DNA of 64,000 nucleotides. It comes from Agrocybe praecox. Its lineage: Eukaryota; Basidiomycota; Agaricomycetes; Agaricales; Agrocybaceae. Made by a program: the position numbers and the translations under genes. The stretch spans positions 558,001-622,000 of the forward strand of contig OZ024845.1 in NCBI GenBank assembly GCA_964017145.1, written 5' to 3'. This document shows positions 29,360 to 41,568 of this stretch, one piece after another. Numbering within the stretch: the stretch's first letter is position 1; each line of letters opens with the position of its first letter. The notes under the pieces were generated by a model, which had not been told where the DNA came from, did not search any database, and was given only the letters and a program-made list of their open reading frames with translations.

Positions 29360-30310
29360 CTACTCTACTACATCCCGAGGCGACTTGGGCGCCTCCGAAG
29401 CTTCACACCCTAAATCCAAGTACCCGGCTGTGCTAAGCCTACCTGCAATAGACGAGTTGTTGCACGTCCGTCCGCCCAGGCGCCATCGTATAGGTTGTTG
29501 CGGCTCTTTTTCGGCTCTGATCTCCTTCAGGGATTGGAAGGGAAAGAAAAAGGTTCCCGCATCGCTTGCATTGCGCCGGGTATGTGGGCAGCTCTCGTAA
29601 AAGCGACAGAAATGATCGTCGTGCTCCTTCCAAACATGGAGCGCCGCGGAGCTCCTGAATCCACGCTCTTTGTATTTCTCGAAACACGCTTGCGTCCTTC
29701 TTCGAGACTTCTTGCTGATATCTGGAGTCCTCATGGCATTGACCAAACTTTGAAAGTTAAGGGTCAGAGATGGATAAGCGGACCACATTCCGTACGCGGT
29801 TATTGCGTTCATGACAACAGTGGAATGAAAGCAGAATAAAGGTGCCATGGGATGAGAAGTCGACACTAGGATATTGATGATACGAGATTGCTTGTCTTCC
29901 ATGATGATAACTTCGTCCATGTATTGAGATGGGAATGGGTATGGACATTTCTTGCTGTTGCGATGGCAGGAGGTAACTTGGAAGTCCGTTTTTTCCTCGA
30001 AGTAGCGAACAACGAAATTTCTTTCGGTGGGAGAAACATAGAAGTCGATGTCCTTTGGCTTGAATGGCGTGATGTTTTCGCCCGTGAACAATAGGCTTAA
30101 GGCAGCGGACCCAGATATGATGGAGCCGCTATCCTTCAGAAGATCGAGAATCTCCCGGGGAGACAGGCCGAAGCTCACGAATAAGCTGTAAACCCTAGAT
30201 ATAGCGTACACCTGGGTGAGATCGCGGAAAAATTTGCTGGTCATTCCCAAGTTAGAAATGTCGCCTATGTGCAGCCAGGAGAGGACCTGGTCCAGTGTAT
30301 CAAAGTTCAT
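29360..30310 (-). CDS. F-box-like protein with nucleotidyltransferase-like motif (316 aa)
   Basis: Intronless ORF, ATG 30310 to TAG/TAA near 29360. The N-terminus (MNFDTLDQVLSWLHIGDISN, then MTSKFFRDL) resembles a divergent F-box. SGSAALSLLFTGE at residues about 66-78 followed by PKDIDFYV about 88-95 matches the GS...D-x-D pattern of the nucleotidyltransferase fold, seen in many mushroom F-box-associated proteins. The remainder is a mixed alpha/beta region and a basic stretch (KKSRRRTQACFEKY). Most such proteins have no tested activity. The gene at 47617 has the same layout. It sits directly upstream of the Helitron on the same strand. Confidence 0.6.
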   Translation of the reverse strand: MNFDTLDQVLSWLHIGDISNLGMTSKFFRDLTQVYAISRVYSLFVSFGLSPREILDLLKDSGSIISGSAALSLLFTGENITPFKPKDIDFYVSPTERNFVVRYFEEKTDFQVTSCHRNSKKCPYPFPSQYMDEVIIMEDKQSRIINILVSTSHPMAPLFCFHSTVVMNAITAYGMWSAYPSLTLNFQSLVNAMRTPDISKKSRRRTQACFEKYKERGFRSSAALHVWKEHDDHFCRFYESCPHTRRNASDAGTFFFPFQSLKEIRAEKEPQQPIRWRLGGRTCNNSSIAGRLSTAGYLDLGCEASEAPKSPRDVVE

Positions 30311-30840
30311 GGACGCCAGAGTGTAATGGATTCCGAATCGACCAGGGGGGATAGATATTTTGCGTTTGCCAGAAGCATGATTGGTCCTGTATCACTTGGA
30401 TCAGCATATCAGACGACGCAATACTATTGGTTTGTTCGTACCCAGTTGGATTGGTCTGCGTGGTTGGCGGCATGATAAAGTATTTGTATTCGTATGAGTA
30501 CGTTGTGGTTGTACGAGTGAGTGGGTAGTGTTGAGCGTTTGAGTACTATGCTGATTTGAAAGTGTAATTTGGCACCTTTTTATCCGCGAAAATACGCCAC
30601 AGTGGAAATGACAGAAAAGTATGCCCGAAGGAATACCTGTTTCATATCCAATATAGGGAGCTGCGGCTTTGATGCAACGGATCCAGAAGTGGCAACTAGG
30701 AACGTTCGATTGGACTTTATCTATAGACGTTTTCAAGTACTGATGCATGTGTTTCGCGTTTACTACAGATATAAGAGTGCGGAAATTTCGATGATCAATA
30801 TTTCAAAGGTCCATACTATCAGAATCTCATACTCTTCCAC
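30311..30840. other. Divergent intergenic region
   Basis: Between the F-box-like gene (minus) and the RING gene (plus); probably holds both promoters. No confident motif. Confidence 0.35.
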
Positions 30841-31435
30841 ATGTCCAGCAATCATGTCCGTAAAGCGGTCATCAAAGAAATATCCGTGATCGACCTTTCC
30901 GAGGATAAGGTGGAAGATATCAAGGAACACAAGGTTGAAATGGTGGGTAACATAAATATTTTCGTACTCAATCGGAGTGATCATTACTGTCTATGTTTTA
31001 AGGATCTTTCCCTCTTCGAGGATCTTTTGGCTTGTGGTATTTGCCAGGAACGAATGAAAAAACCTGTGACGTAAGATATATACCTTTTCGTTTCGCAGAC
31101 CTCCTCACTGACCAGAATCACACTGTAGACTTTCCGAATGTGGTCACTCTTTCTGTCGCCAATGCATCATACAATGGTTTGCTCGGCTTAAGGGAGACAC
31201 GACAAGTATCGACTTGACAGATGATTTTTCCGGAGGACCGTGGATTGCATTGACATGCCCAACTTGTCGTGCATTTGTACATCGCCGACCGAACAAAGCA
31301 TTTATCATTGACCGAATGGCCACAATCATAGACGAGGCAGTCAGGAAATTCCGAGGAACATCGCGCATTGTGGTTGAGGGTGTCAACGAAAATTTGTTGT
31401 GGGATAAATATTTCGGACCTGATATGACTCAGTAG
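30841..31435 (+). CDS. C3HC4 RING-finger protein (2 exons, 178 aa)
   Basis: Exons 30841-31070 and 31129-31435, 58-nt GT-AG intron in phase 2. The RING spans the intron: CGICQERMKKPVT ends exon 1 and SECGHSFCRQC starts exon 2; CPTC completes it. Ligand order C-x2-C ... C-x-H-x2-C-x2-C ... C-x2-C fits a C3HC4 RING that binds two zinc ions, so it is a likely E3 ubiquitin ligase or scaffold. The loop between the third and fourth ligand pairs is long (about 30 residues). The N-terminal 65 residues are charged and the C-terminus has no known domain. The ATG chosen is the first in frame; extra 5' exons cannot be excluded. Confidence 0.8.
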
Positions 31436-33314
31436 GCCTAGGAACACGTTTCAGCTGTTTCGTACCAAGTTCCAATAAGAGTTAGAAAATACATATATTT
31501 TGAAGGCAGATAAGTAGCACCGGAAAGGGCATTAATCAATCCATGAAACACACAAGAACAAATCTCGTAGAACGCGCACGACTTGTGGATCCAGTTGCGC
31601 GCCAATCAAAGTTTAATTTTAACAAGCAAGTCAATCGAACTTGAAATCAAAGATCTAGGTTACATCGTAGCATGTACGCAATTGAGCATCGAGATCCGCA
31701 GATTATATCCCCGATGTGATTATACCGTCATCTCAAGAATTTCATTACATAGAATAATCAAGTACGCATGTCTGAAATGATACAGGTACCTGTAATCATT
31801 ATGGTGCCTCAGGCCTCAACGTCAACCAGGTCCACGCAAAGTACGAAGTCCCTGGATCGATTGTCATCACATGACGCTTTTAGATAATATTATTTTCCCC
31901 CTCTCTATTGGACTCCTTAGATTAGGAAACAATTTCTTCATGTGCACAATAGCTAATACAAATTGTTTCCAAATTTTCAGCGTAATTTACTTAATACAGA
32001 CAGTTTGTGCGCCTGTTGAGTCCCTTGCAGCTAGCCGATTTGGGATGTGTCACGTCTTGTGACTATCGCCGCTCTTGCTCTAATTGTGCTCATATCTAAT
32101 GGAGTATATACCAGTATTATACCAAACATAACCATCGTGTTTTAAATGTCCATTAGAGTGCATTTATTAAATAAAAACTGAGGCCAGGTCCTCTGGTACC
32201 TTAAAATTTTAATTTTTCAAACGGACCACTCCAGTGCCGTGAGAACATATGGATAGATCTGCTCATCGCTTCTCGAATACTTATTGAAAAAAGTTATCGT
32301 ACAACATCATCCAGTATCCCTCCCTTGAAACCAAATTTCTATGCAAAACCCAAAGGGCGTACTAAATCAATAGCAGGACTGCCGTAAGTGAAGCCAAAGT
32401 GAAGCCGGTATTCATAGCTGGATTTTTTTTCAGGTACGCAAGAACCCCCGGAAAAGACGTAATTATCTGATGAACCTATTACAAGGGATGTAAAGACCCT
32501 ATAAGTAGCCCGACACGCCGACGCGTTGAAGTTCAAGGACATCATATTCGCATCAAATATACGTTCTCACGGTGCTTGACTACAGGTCCGTTCAATTCAT
32601 GTTTTTAAGTACCAAAGTATCTGGCTTGGGTTTTAAGTATTATTGTATCGACATAAAGTTATAGTATTATGACCTAGTACAGTATAAAACTGGCTCATAT
32701 TTTGTGATATATATATATATGAGTAGAGTGAGCAAACAAGCGGCCGTTCGGCATTATTCGTCGGGCTTTGGAATTGCGTGAAACGAACCTGTTGTAATTT
32801 CAAAAAGTTAATACTCATCAGGGGTCCAAGATTTTGGGCAGGTATATTCTAAGTATACATTTAATACATAGTGTAAAAATTTCTTTCCAATTTGGTGGGT
32901 CCTTCGAACAGGACGGTTCAATTGAGCTCAACGAACACCTCATCCGGTATGAATTTCCATAAATAGCACCACCCCGCGAGCAGTCACATGATAGTGGTGA
33001 TGGCCGTCAAGTTCCACATCTGTTTCTTATAGAAACATTGAGCCGCATATAAATTATTCCCCCAGACCATTTCGAGTCGTACACCCCAAGTTCCTTTTAG
33101 GACGTCATTATCGCATTACTTAAAAATATGCCAAACTCGAACGAATAAATAACATTGGAATTATAAATATTAAATATTTGGTTTCGAACGCTAAATAGAC
33201 AATATATAAATATTCAAGCATTCTGTGCCCTTGCATTTCTTCCAAGATACAAACCGCTATTTCAAAGTATAAGTATATCACAGAAGTATGAACAAAATTG
33301 AGACGAACATGATT
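31436..33314. other. Intergenic, no supported gene
   Basis: AT-rich with short ORFs only and a TA microsatellite near 32708-32721. No repeat pair or RNA gene recognised. Confidence 0.4.
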
Positions 33315-35054
33315 TTAATCGGATTTAGGGCAACCCCAAACGATTATCCAATGGATATTCAATGAGAGATTGTTGCTCCCATCCTTGTTCTTGTAAACTC
33401 CAATGGTGTGGCCAACAGTGACGCAAGAACCGTCGGGCACATCGTATTCCCCGCCTCTATAGAGTGGTAACCCCCCAATATCATCTATATCCTCCGACAA
33501 GACAAAATTTCCCACTGTGGCGTCATATATGGGGACTAAAAGACTATATTTATATGGCATCGCAGGTGATGCATTGGTGTGACTTACCATTATCGTACGC
33601 GCCCAGACTGGTACGGACATGGCTGACGCGTCCCGACCCGGAACCGGCCACCGCTGGAGACGCAGATACGGAAGGCAATTTGCGGTTTAAGAAGCTTTGT
33701 ACTTTAGCACTGGTTGAAGGCTTGCGCTGAGGTGATGCTGTGCAGAAAATATGCTAAATACCTGCGCACGGAAACTCATTTGATAAAATTTAACTTACCC
33801 ATATCAGCGGTTCGCGTGCTAAACGTAAGCGCGGAATTGGAGTAGCAAGGTGCCAAAATGCTCTGGAAGCCGAACGCTTGACCGATAAATGCGACATAAC
33901 GCTCGAATTCCTGCGTGTGAGGAAGGAGGGTCAACCGTTTGCTAATCGAGCTTTTGGAGTTGTACGAGTTAATATGACCCCTATATATATCACACGATAG
34001 GACGCATCCAGTCATCAGCGCCATCATGCAAGACGAACCTAGCTGGCTCGGGGAAATGATATAGATTCCAGGAGTGATCGTGGAAGATGTTTTTATTTCG
34101 CCGACTGCAACGCATGATGGTGCAGCTCTTGCTGGGTTAAAATAAATGTGGTTCGAAGAAAAGATGATCGCGTCTTTTATCTTCCTAGGAAACATAAAAT
34201 CAAAAGAAGGGACTTTCAATTACCCACGGAAAAGGATTTCACAAGTTACAAGTTCCTTACTTCATGACCGTGTCATCTGCTGAAATTAACTCTTTCCAGA
34301 GGCTGAAAACAAAAAGTCCGACGGTGCCGTCTCCATTAAGAGGTTCTAAACAGGCCGGTCTATAAACAAAGACGCCATCAGTAGATGGATGAGAAGGTTA
34401 AGAAAGGTGCATTGACACGTACTTCAAATGTGGAAGGTTGTCATATGTGTCTGCCAAGCCAGTGTCTTCCAATCGTGGATTCATAACAGGGGGGGAAGGG
34501 GAATCCCTGATGTGACTAGATGTATAGCGCATAAGCACACCCACACGCGCACGCGCACGCACACACACCTGGTAGCACCTGACCCCGAGGAATCAAGTCC
34601 ATTTATGTCTTGTTCCTTATCCGAAGTAGAATCCTCCGTAATAGCAGAACTAGACAATGGGTTTAACCGGATTGTCGTAGTACTGTGTAAGACCGACATC
34701 TCGACAAATTACTCACCGTCCACCATCCTCGGCACGCTGATCGGAGAGATCTTTGGACTGGATCTCGGACCCAACAAGCCCCCGGCTAGCTAATGCATCT
34801 GAGCTTGTATGAGGTAATTTCTTGGGAGTTCTGATATTAGAGTTGATATTAGGTTGAAATTGGGCGTCTATCGTTAAAAAGATCGCACGACTTACTCTTC
34901 TCTATCCGACAACTCGGCATCGTTGGCAGATCTTTTCTGAGTGCTGATATTTCGCGTTAACTATGAAAGATGAATGTGCGAGTGTTCAAACATACCTTGC
35001 AGTCCGAGATGCAGTGGTACGTGGTCGAGATCTGTTTGCTGAGCTGGTAGACAT
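33315..35054 (-). CDS. Nine-exon protein of unknown function (397 aa)
   Basis: Exons 35054-34996, 34943-34896, 34785-34717, 34649-34569, 34506-34423, 34359-34261, 34184-33799, 33737-33599 and 33543-33315, all with GT-AG introns and matching phases, ending in TAA. The N-terminus is Ser/Arg/Thr-rich and acidic (NDAELSDREE). A block DTYDNLPHLKPACLEPL is followed by FVFSLWKELI. A large exon begins KKIKDAIIFSSNHIYFNPAR. The C-terminus has TLLVPIYDA-like text and GSCVTVGHTIGVYKN. No catalytic motif, signal peptide or TM segment is seen. It resembles proteins expanded in mushroom genomes, from recall only. Divergent from the gene at 36122. The fourth exon's acceptor is the least certain (34649 or 34682). 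Confidence 0.65.
34541..34568. repeat. CA/CG microsatellite inside an intron
   Basis: Alternating ACACGCGCACGCGC-type purine-pyrimidine tract at the 5' end of the fourth intron of the minus-strand gene; such tracts can adopt Z-DNA. Confidence 0.7.
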
Positions 35055-36121
35055 GGTCAAGTAGTCGAAGGTTGAAGTCGTATGGGCTTTCTTTTTAAGA
35101 GATATTAAATGGCAATGCCTAATGGTTCACGGTAGGTGAGTAGAGCGCAGGTCCCCTCACAGCTTGAGGAAATTTTTATTTAACATACCTCTTTATAGTG
35201 ACCTTGAGCCTTCAATTGCGTATGGTTATTCTCAAATTATGCTACCCCGATCTCGATAAGACCTGATAGCGGAAATGTCAAGTGGATAGGTCATTGCCTC
35301 TAAAAGACGAAACATGTTATTAAGTCGGCGCTCTAGAGATCGAATCGGGATTTGATAAAGATGAATATCGCGATCTCCGAATTTGTAAGCATTGAGTAGG
35401 CCCCATTGTAGCCCCGCATAATGTGACGGGTGGTTTACGAAGAAGTGAAGTCAAATTTAGTAAATTAAGAAAGTAGTAAGTACGTTAATGTTTCCGCCTA
35501 GCCTAGATCAATCGACGTTTGATCGACGTGTTCTATGCCCTGACAGGTAAATTCATATGCGGTAAACGACACAACTTTGATGGATCCACTTATCTACTAT
35601 AAGGTAGTCTCATTATCCATTTTTTATATTCTATCCCCCTGTACCTCTTTCTTGAAGTTCGCTACAAATCGATCCGTAATCGAATTTGTTCCTGTTTCAT
35701 GCAGAACCGATAATTTCCACTCCGTGTCTGCAAGATTATTAATAAATAAATAAACTCCATGGAAGTCCATCCGAGCGATACTAAAACACATTGACAACCC
35801 CTCCGAGCAATTTCGACCTATTTCGACGAGAATCAACCCTCATAAATCGAATATTTCCGTCGATGTGATGAATAATTCCGCAGCAAAATTATGCAGAATA
35901 CTGATTTGCATTATGGCAGAATGCCTTCACGTTTCAAGATAGAAAATACATCGAGTTACGGTGGGGGAGACCTGTATAATCGAAATGAATGGTACTCATT
36001 CCAGCCTTGGTCCGGCCAAAAAACTGTCCGAAAACAGGATTAGCTACTTTCGCATATGTATATAAAGACAGTAACACAATTTGTTCCATACCTTGCACAT
36101 AAACTATAAGTCAAACCGCCC
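35055..36121. other. Shared upstream region of two divergent genes
   Basis: 1067 bp, AT-rich, no ORF with support. Likely bidirectional promoter space for the genes at 33315 and 36122. Confidence 0.35.
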
Positions 36122-37359
36122 ATGTCCACCATGAACGAGCAGTATAATAGAGACATTGCTGGTGAGTGTTGCTTTACGTCCATAGTTCCCGCATTTAAAC
36201 TCACTTTCGCGTTCAATAGCTAACATACTAGACAGGGCTCTCCAAGTTGGAGACAGCAAATGTTTGACGCGTTTATTCGAGGTCAGGAAATATCGATATT
36301 TTACTATGGGCAGTCACCGATTTGGCTGACTGTTTGATATGACGACAGACAGTTAATGTAGCAAACTGTTTGGATATTGAAGTGTCCGAAATCGAAAGGC
36401 CGCGGTCGTTCGTCATTAGCCGCAAAGACAACACTGGATCAGACCCACCTTTCCAAAATTCAAATATAATCACTTTCAAAGGAGTCTTGGAATCGAAATC
36501 TCTTCCTCCTTTCAATGTGGATGATCTGTACGCATTCATTTCCTGTACAGTGCTATCATATTAATCGTGATCTATTTTCAGTCCCAGAAATCAGTCCAAG
36601 CTAAGATACAAGCGCCAAGCTGCCGCTATTTCTGGCTTGAACATACCAGCGTTCGAAGACGGGATAAGGAATTTGGCCGTGCTCCATGATATTCTGGCAC
36701 GCCACTTTCCGGAAGGTCAATTAGAGCCTTGGGTGCCAAAGGTGTCCGGAGGATGCATGTTATTCGAGGCGAGCAACAGATTATTTACGCCGACGTATGA
36801 CGTGAGCGCAGGTGCAGCTATTGATTTCCCTGCAGAGTGGGGCATCAGCAAAAGGTTCCGGCATGCAGGGGGGGACAAATTCAAGTTTACGGAGGACAAC
36901 TTTGTTGCATATAATATTAAGAAGGTGGAAGATAAAACAGAGAGGTATGTATTATTTTACTATCATCATCACAATGTACGACACTAATAACTCACGCGCG
37001 GTGTAACTGAACAGTTTCCACCAAGTTTCTCCTGCTAGGTTTCGTGTGGGGGACATTGTCCAGATGGACTTCTGGGTCACAGCGGTTCAAGTCGGAAGAG
37101 AAAAATATCGGATGCTGGTGAAACTAAAGGGCCTGACCCTGATTGACGACTCATGTTCCAAGGTAAGTTCCCAAGAGAAGCGCAGCCCGATACGTTGTTG
37201 TTGACGATATGCATGTTGTAGCTCGCGTCGCTTTCGCGGATCCAACAGCAGATGTCCCTTGCTAAGGTGTCTGGTCCTATCAAAAGATCAAGCAGTGAAA
37301 TAGAAGATGGCGATGGCGAGGAACTCACCAGGGTTTCTAGGATGAGAATTGACGCATAA
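36122..37359 (+). CDS. Six-exon protein of unknown function (297 aa)
   Basis: Exons 36122-36161, 36232-36281, 36349-36527, 36582-36944, 37039-37162 and 37222-37359. All introns are GT-AG with consistent phases; stop TAA at 37357-37359; ATGs at 36122 and 36131 are both in frame. Visible parts: NEQYNRDIADRALQVGD, a central VPKVSGGCMLFEASNR region, then RFRVGDIVQMDFWVTAVQVG with KYRMLVKLKGLTLID, a beta-rich module reminiscent of single-strand-binding-like text in repeated mushroom proteins, and a Ser/Arg C-terminus. No enzyme motif. It lies head-to-head with the gene at 33315, an arrangement worth testing for co-occurrence. Confidence 0.7.
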
Positions 37360-37749
37360 ATATCCTGGTAACTTAGTACATAGTACGCATATGAAATTGT
37401 TGAATGATGACTTCAGTCCTCAATGATACGTGTTATGTGCAAATAAACGTACTCGTAAATCCCTTCCTGAAGACTACGTCACCAAATCCGTCTGAGGCCT
37501 TCTCACTGGTTGCATATCTTCGTATTGCTAGAAAGAAAGACACGATTGTTGTTATCGTACATTGTCGAACTGTGCCGCAGGCGTCGCAAAGAACCAAGTT
37601 CTTTCGCAGAAACAGCATATGCATCCGAAGTGTGAAATATCGAGCGTGCTACCATTAGCGACTTGTTAGCGATAAATAAAGAGTCGAGAAGGAAGAATCC
37701 GTAGCTGCAAGGCCACCATAGCTATGAAGTTAGAAAGCTTTCAAAAACG

Positions 37750-38022
37750 ATGCGGCTTAGTCATGATCACTTGTGCGCCGTCGAGGTGAGTAAGAACCCC
37801 ACTGACTTCTTCAATTATCTTGCGTTTCCGTGAAATTCTTCAGGTCTCGTATGCCTCAGTTCCTACGCAACTAGTGGGAAATCATCTGGAGGATACCAAG
37901 CAACACGCTCGTGGGATCTTAGTGAGAAAAACCCAGGAACATGGTCCCAGGTGAGTACTAAGAAAAACCATCAACATTTATTGTTACTTATCCACAGCGA
38001 AGTTCGTCGGTGCAAGCAGTGA
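37750..38022 (+). CDS. Possible small three-exon gene (55 aa)
   Basis: Exons 37750-37785, 37844-37950 and 37998-38022 have good GT-AG borders and give VSYASVPTQLVGNHLED in frame, ending TGA. A different third-exon frame is open to 38225, so the model may be wrong. No family recognised. Confidence 0.25.
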
Positions 38023-38608
38023 ACTATACACTGCACCTTAATAATCCGGGCTTACACGATAATTTCCATCATCATTCCTGGATATGGCTGTCAGCGCTAC
38101 GAAAATCCGCCCTTCGAAAAGAACCACTTGCCTATCTCAACCACTGGTTTCAGCACAACGCGTTACTTATTGGCGTACACAAATGCCACTCTTTCGGTTG
38201 CACAGCCTTCCATAGAAACCATTGAGGTGCGTTCACTAATGGTTTTTGAAGGCCGTTTCCCGTGATGATGCATTTCTTTCTGTTCCGTTCGGTAAAATGG
38301 ACGTTAAATTATCAGCGACAAAATTAGATATCATCATTTAACCCACTCACATGGACAGTACCACCTATTAGAATCATGGCTATTGGCAGATCTAGAACAA
38401 CAAGCGAATCTGTGAACGAGAAAGCAGTACCCTTTGTACGAAGAGTTCTCAGTTCGCGTTCGATACCCCATAGGCATGCTTCGCTTGTTAGCTACGTAAG
38501 TCTCAGTCGATTTCTGAAGGGGTCTCTGTCTGGACATTTCTTGGATGATTTCATAACGTTGGGTCTTGCTGCTGGTCTGTTCTTGGCTGGTTCATTGAAA
38601 ATTTGCGC

Positions 38609-38920
38609 GCTTGCTTCGGAAATGGCGGCTAATTGGTCTCCTTGGGTTGCGCCCTACAGACGAGTTGGTATCAGTCAAACTTATAGCAAATCATAGGTAA
38701 TGTGAACTCTGCCCGCTTGCTTCGGAAATGGCGACAAATCAGTCTCCTTGGGGTGCGCCCTACAGACGAGTTGATGTCAGTCGAATTTATAGCAAATGAT
38801 AGGTAATGTGAACTCTGCGCGCTTGCTTCGGAAATGGGGGCTAATTAGTTTCCTTGGGTTGCGCCCTACAGACGAGTTAGTATCAGTCAAATTTATATCA
38901 AATCATAGGTAATGTGGACT
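38609..38920. repeat. 106-bp tandem repeat, three units
   Basis: Units start at 38609, 38715 and 38821 (each GCTTGCTTCGGAAATGG...), with about 10 percent differences. Each contains CGCCCTACAGACGAGTT and ends near ATAGGTAATGTG. 106 is not a multiple of three, so any coding frame through it is broken. A possible exon lies just upstream (38376-38600), without family support. Confidence 0.9.
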
Positions 38921-40040
38921 TACCTCTCTTTCCGTCAGTACCGAGTGATTCGAAAGCCGAGAACAATTATTCGACATTCGAGATCCCGGATAGGTTTTCA
39001 CTGACGTGCGTCGGTAGAGTCACGACGTTGCTTCGAGCTTGCGTAGGTGGCATGTGAGCTAAGATGGAACGACTACCAAACGGGCCTCCATCTCGAGTAC
39101 TCTGACTACATGAACCACTGGGCGGTGAATTCGGGGCAGGCGACTCCTTTCCGACCGTCGATTGCACTTGGAAGGTCAACTGACGCTATTGGGAGAGTAT
39201 TATCCTGGAAAACTCGAGACTTCGAGAAGGATATATAGTGGTAGGAACTCACCCATTTATTTCTTTTGTCGCTCTTTGGCATCCGCGACCAGCAAGAGGC
39301 CTCCGTCCTAATAGACCAGAATCATAGGACTGCATAAGACGTCGTCTTCGCAGTTGTTCAATTGTAGAAGGTAAGTCTTCTGCCTGATAAGCTTAGGGTG
39401 GCGAAGAAGTTCGTATGAAGATATAGGAGGAAGGTGAGTATAATATTACTATAAAATCCTTTTTTTCCTTCTATTCCGCGTTGGGGAAGTCGATTATTTT
39501 AAAGACTGATACTGAGGATGGGTGGGTAAGAAATTGGGTTCTGTATTGGCAGCGACGCGCCCTGCCTGTCTGACAAATCCACACGGTTCGACAAGCGGCT
39601 AAACATGTGCAGGTAAACCTCTTCCCCATCTCACGTTTCCTGTCACTTACCAACCACGTAAGACGCTAGTCATCCGACTTATACCGTCTTTCGTTCCAGC
39701 CCAAATCCATTCTCATTGCCAACTCTCTTCGGTCGAGGCTTTAAACTGTTCACCCCTTCCTCCCCCCTAAGAAAAGTGGGTGCCTTTGGCCCCGTAGAAT
39801 TAAATTTCGTATATAGGTCCAAAGGATATGACCTATAGTTGTAAGACTAGTTTTCTCCATTTTGATGAATTTAACACCCATACGATATTGACATCCATAT
39901 AGAAAGGGTCGTGACCAGTGATCTTATAAGGCGACCGTTTACTTAGCCACCCCTCATACATTCTTCCCGAACCTCTTCGTCCTTTGGCAACCTTACATCA
40001 AGTCTTACCCCTCGTTAAATTCTCGGTCAACTGGGCAGTC
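38921..40040. other. Intergenic, possible decayed gene
   Basis: A minus-strand stretch at 38967-39180 is open and Ser/Pro-rich and could be a last exon, but no confident gene model results. The rest is promoter space for the membr.-protein gene at 40041. Confidence 0.3.
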
Positions 40041-41277
40041 ATGAGCGTCTTGGAGCGCGAGCATGACGACGTTGGGTTGATAGGTATTTTTTCCTTTTTA
40101 TGAGGGTTTTCTTCCGTGCTAATCCATTTCAAATAGTAGCTATGCAGATGTTAGCCGCATTAGCCGTTTTGGTCGCCGTATGGAGAGTATTGTACCGCTA
40201 TCAGTGGATGGGCTTGTGGGTAGACGACCTCTTTGTTGTGGGGGGTACTATTGGTTGTTTATGTATGATTTTATTAATTGCCGTCGCTCGTGAGTACTCT
40301 AAAACCTTGGTGTTGACATCCTGGCTAATGCACATCGACTTAATAGCCTTAATTTCGAACACAAGGACTCTCGGAATATTAGTTTTGGCCTCTCTAAATA
40401 TCAAGATATGTGTTATATGGTACGTGACGAGTATTCTTTCCGATGGCACTCTATATTAATTTCTTCTGGAGGTCAACGAGACTGGCAGCCATAATGTCAA
40501 TAGCACGGGTGTATCGACTCGAAACCATAAAGGTTCGAACGTTGTACATTCTGGCCGGCTTCGTTGTCATCCTGGTCTTCCCTTCGGCACTATTCCTGTC
40601 GAATTACCCATGCGCAAGAGACTTTTCTTGGTTAACACTAGAAAATCCGGTTTGCCCTCTTGCAACATCTTCTTATTTAACTGTATTTGCCAGTAAGTAA
40701 TAAGTTTATCGCTTTTTTACCCGGAAATTGTGTGAGATTAATGTAAATTTATCAGTCGAAACCTTGCTCGACTTCGTATTGGCATTGACCCCATTCCATG
40801 TGTTGAAAAACCTACTGCGAACGAGCGCAGAAGGAAGGATGGTAATTTCGGCAAGTTACTCTACGACAATATGGGTTCTCATCATCAACACGATCACATT
40901 TGCGATCATATTTCTCCCTCAACCCATCGAGGCGCGCATAATGCTCCTCGTTATGCACATCAACGTGAGTTTATTGAGCTTTGTTATCACATGCGTGACA
41001 CTTACTATATATCTTATTGCAGGTTATCATCTGTCTTTTGTCCTCCAACATAGGGGTTATTGCCGGGCATATCCACAGAGGCTTCGAACCTCCGGCTCTA
41101 GCCCATACGAGACAGAGCAGGCACGCGCAGGGTCGCTCTGATACAGACACGGAGGCCGCCCAGGTATCAGGATCGGTAATCGAATTGCAAGACATGTTAC
41201 GCGAGGACGAAAGCCCACCTGCCGAAACAGCCAAAGGAGACGGTGCCTGCTCAAGTGTCGTCCTACAGAGCCAGTGA
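40041..41277 (+). CDS. Seven-TM-like integral membrane protein (6 exons, 317 aa)
   Basis: Exons 40041-40083, 40137-40289, 40347-40419, 40472-40692, 40756-40964 and 41023-41277; 52-63 nt GT-AG introns; stop TGA. About seven hydrophobic spans, among them LAALAVLVAVW, FVVGGTIGCLCMILLI, ILVLASLNIKICVIW, LAGFVVILVFPSALF, TTIWVLIINTITFAII and VIICLLSSNIGVIAGHI, then a hydrophilic Ser/Glu-rich tail. The layout fits fungal rhodopsin-like or GPCR-like membrane proteins. Conserved-type text DDLFVVGG and STRLAAIMSIARVYR supports this. Ligand unknown. Intron phases (1,1,2,1,0) equal those of the gene at 45600, so the two look like paralogues. Plasma membrane is likely. Confidence 0.75.
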
Positions 41278-41568
41278 ATGCAGGGACACAGCACAGTACA
41301 TAGTAAATATATTTATCTCTCCCATACCATCACTGCCCTATGTGCCGTGCATGTTTATATTTTAATTATTTGCGCAGACATACATAATGTTGCCGTTGAT
41401 TGATAAATCTTCTGCTTCATATTATCTCTCCATTTTTTTGTAAATATGGTATTTGTTTCAGAATATCTTGCTCTAATGTTTCATTTTTATCGGACTTATA
41501 AAAATAGTATAAAGTACCGAACCGTCTCTTGAAAAAAACAAAAAAAAAAAAGCTCCACTCAGTTCCAC

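Noticed and set aside
34682..34716. 34-nt intron in the nine-exon gene
   Set aside because: Too short for spliceosomal removal; the 67-nt alternative ending at 34650 keeps the same frame.
38967..39179. Ser/Pro-rich minus-strand ORF
   Set aside because: A two-exon model with MPKSDKRNKW upstream is possible, but no homology or clear promoter supports it.
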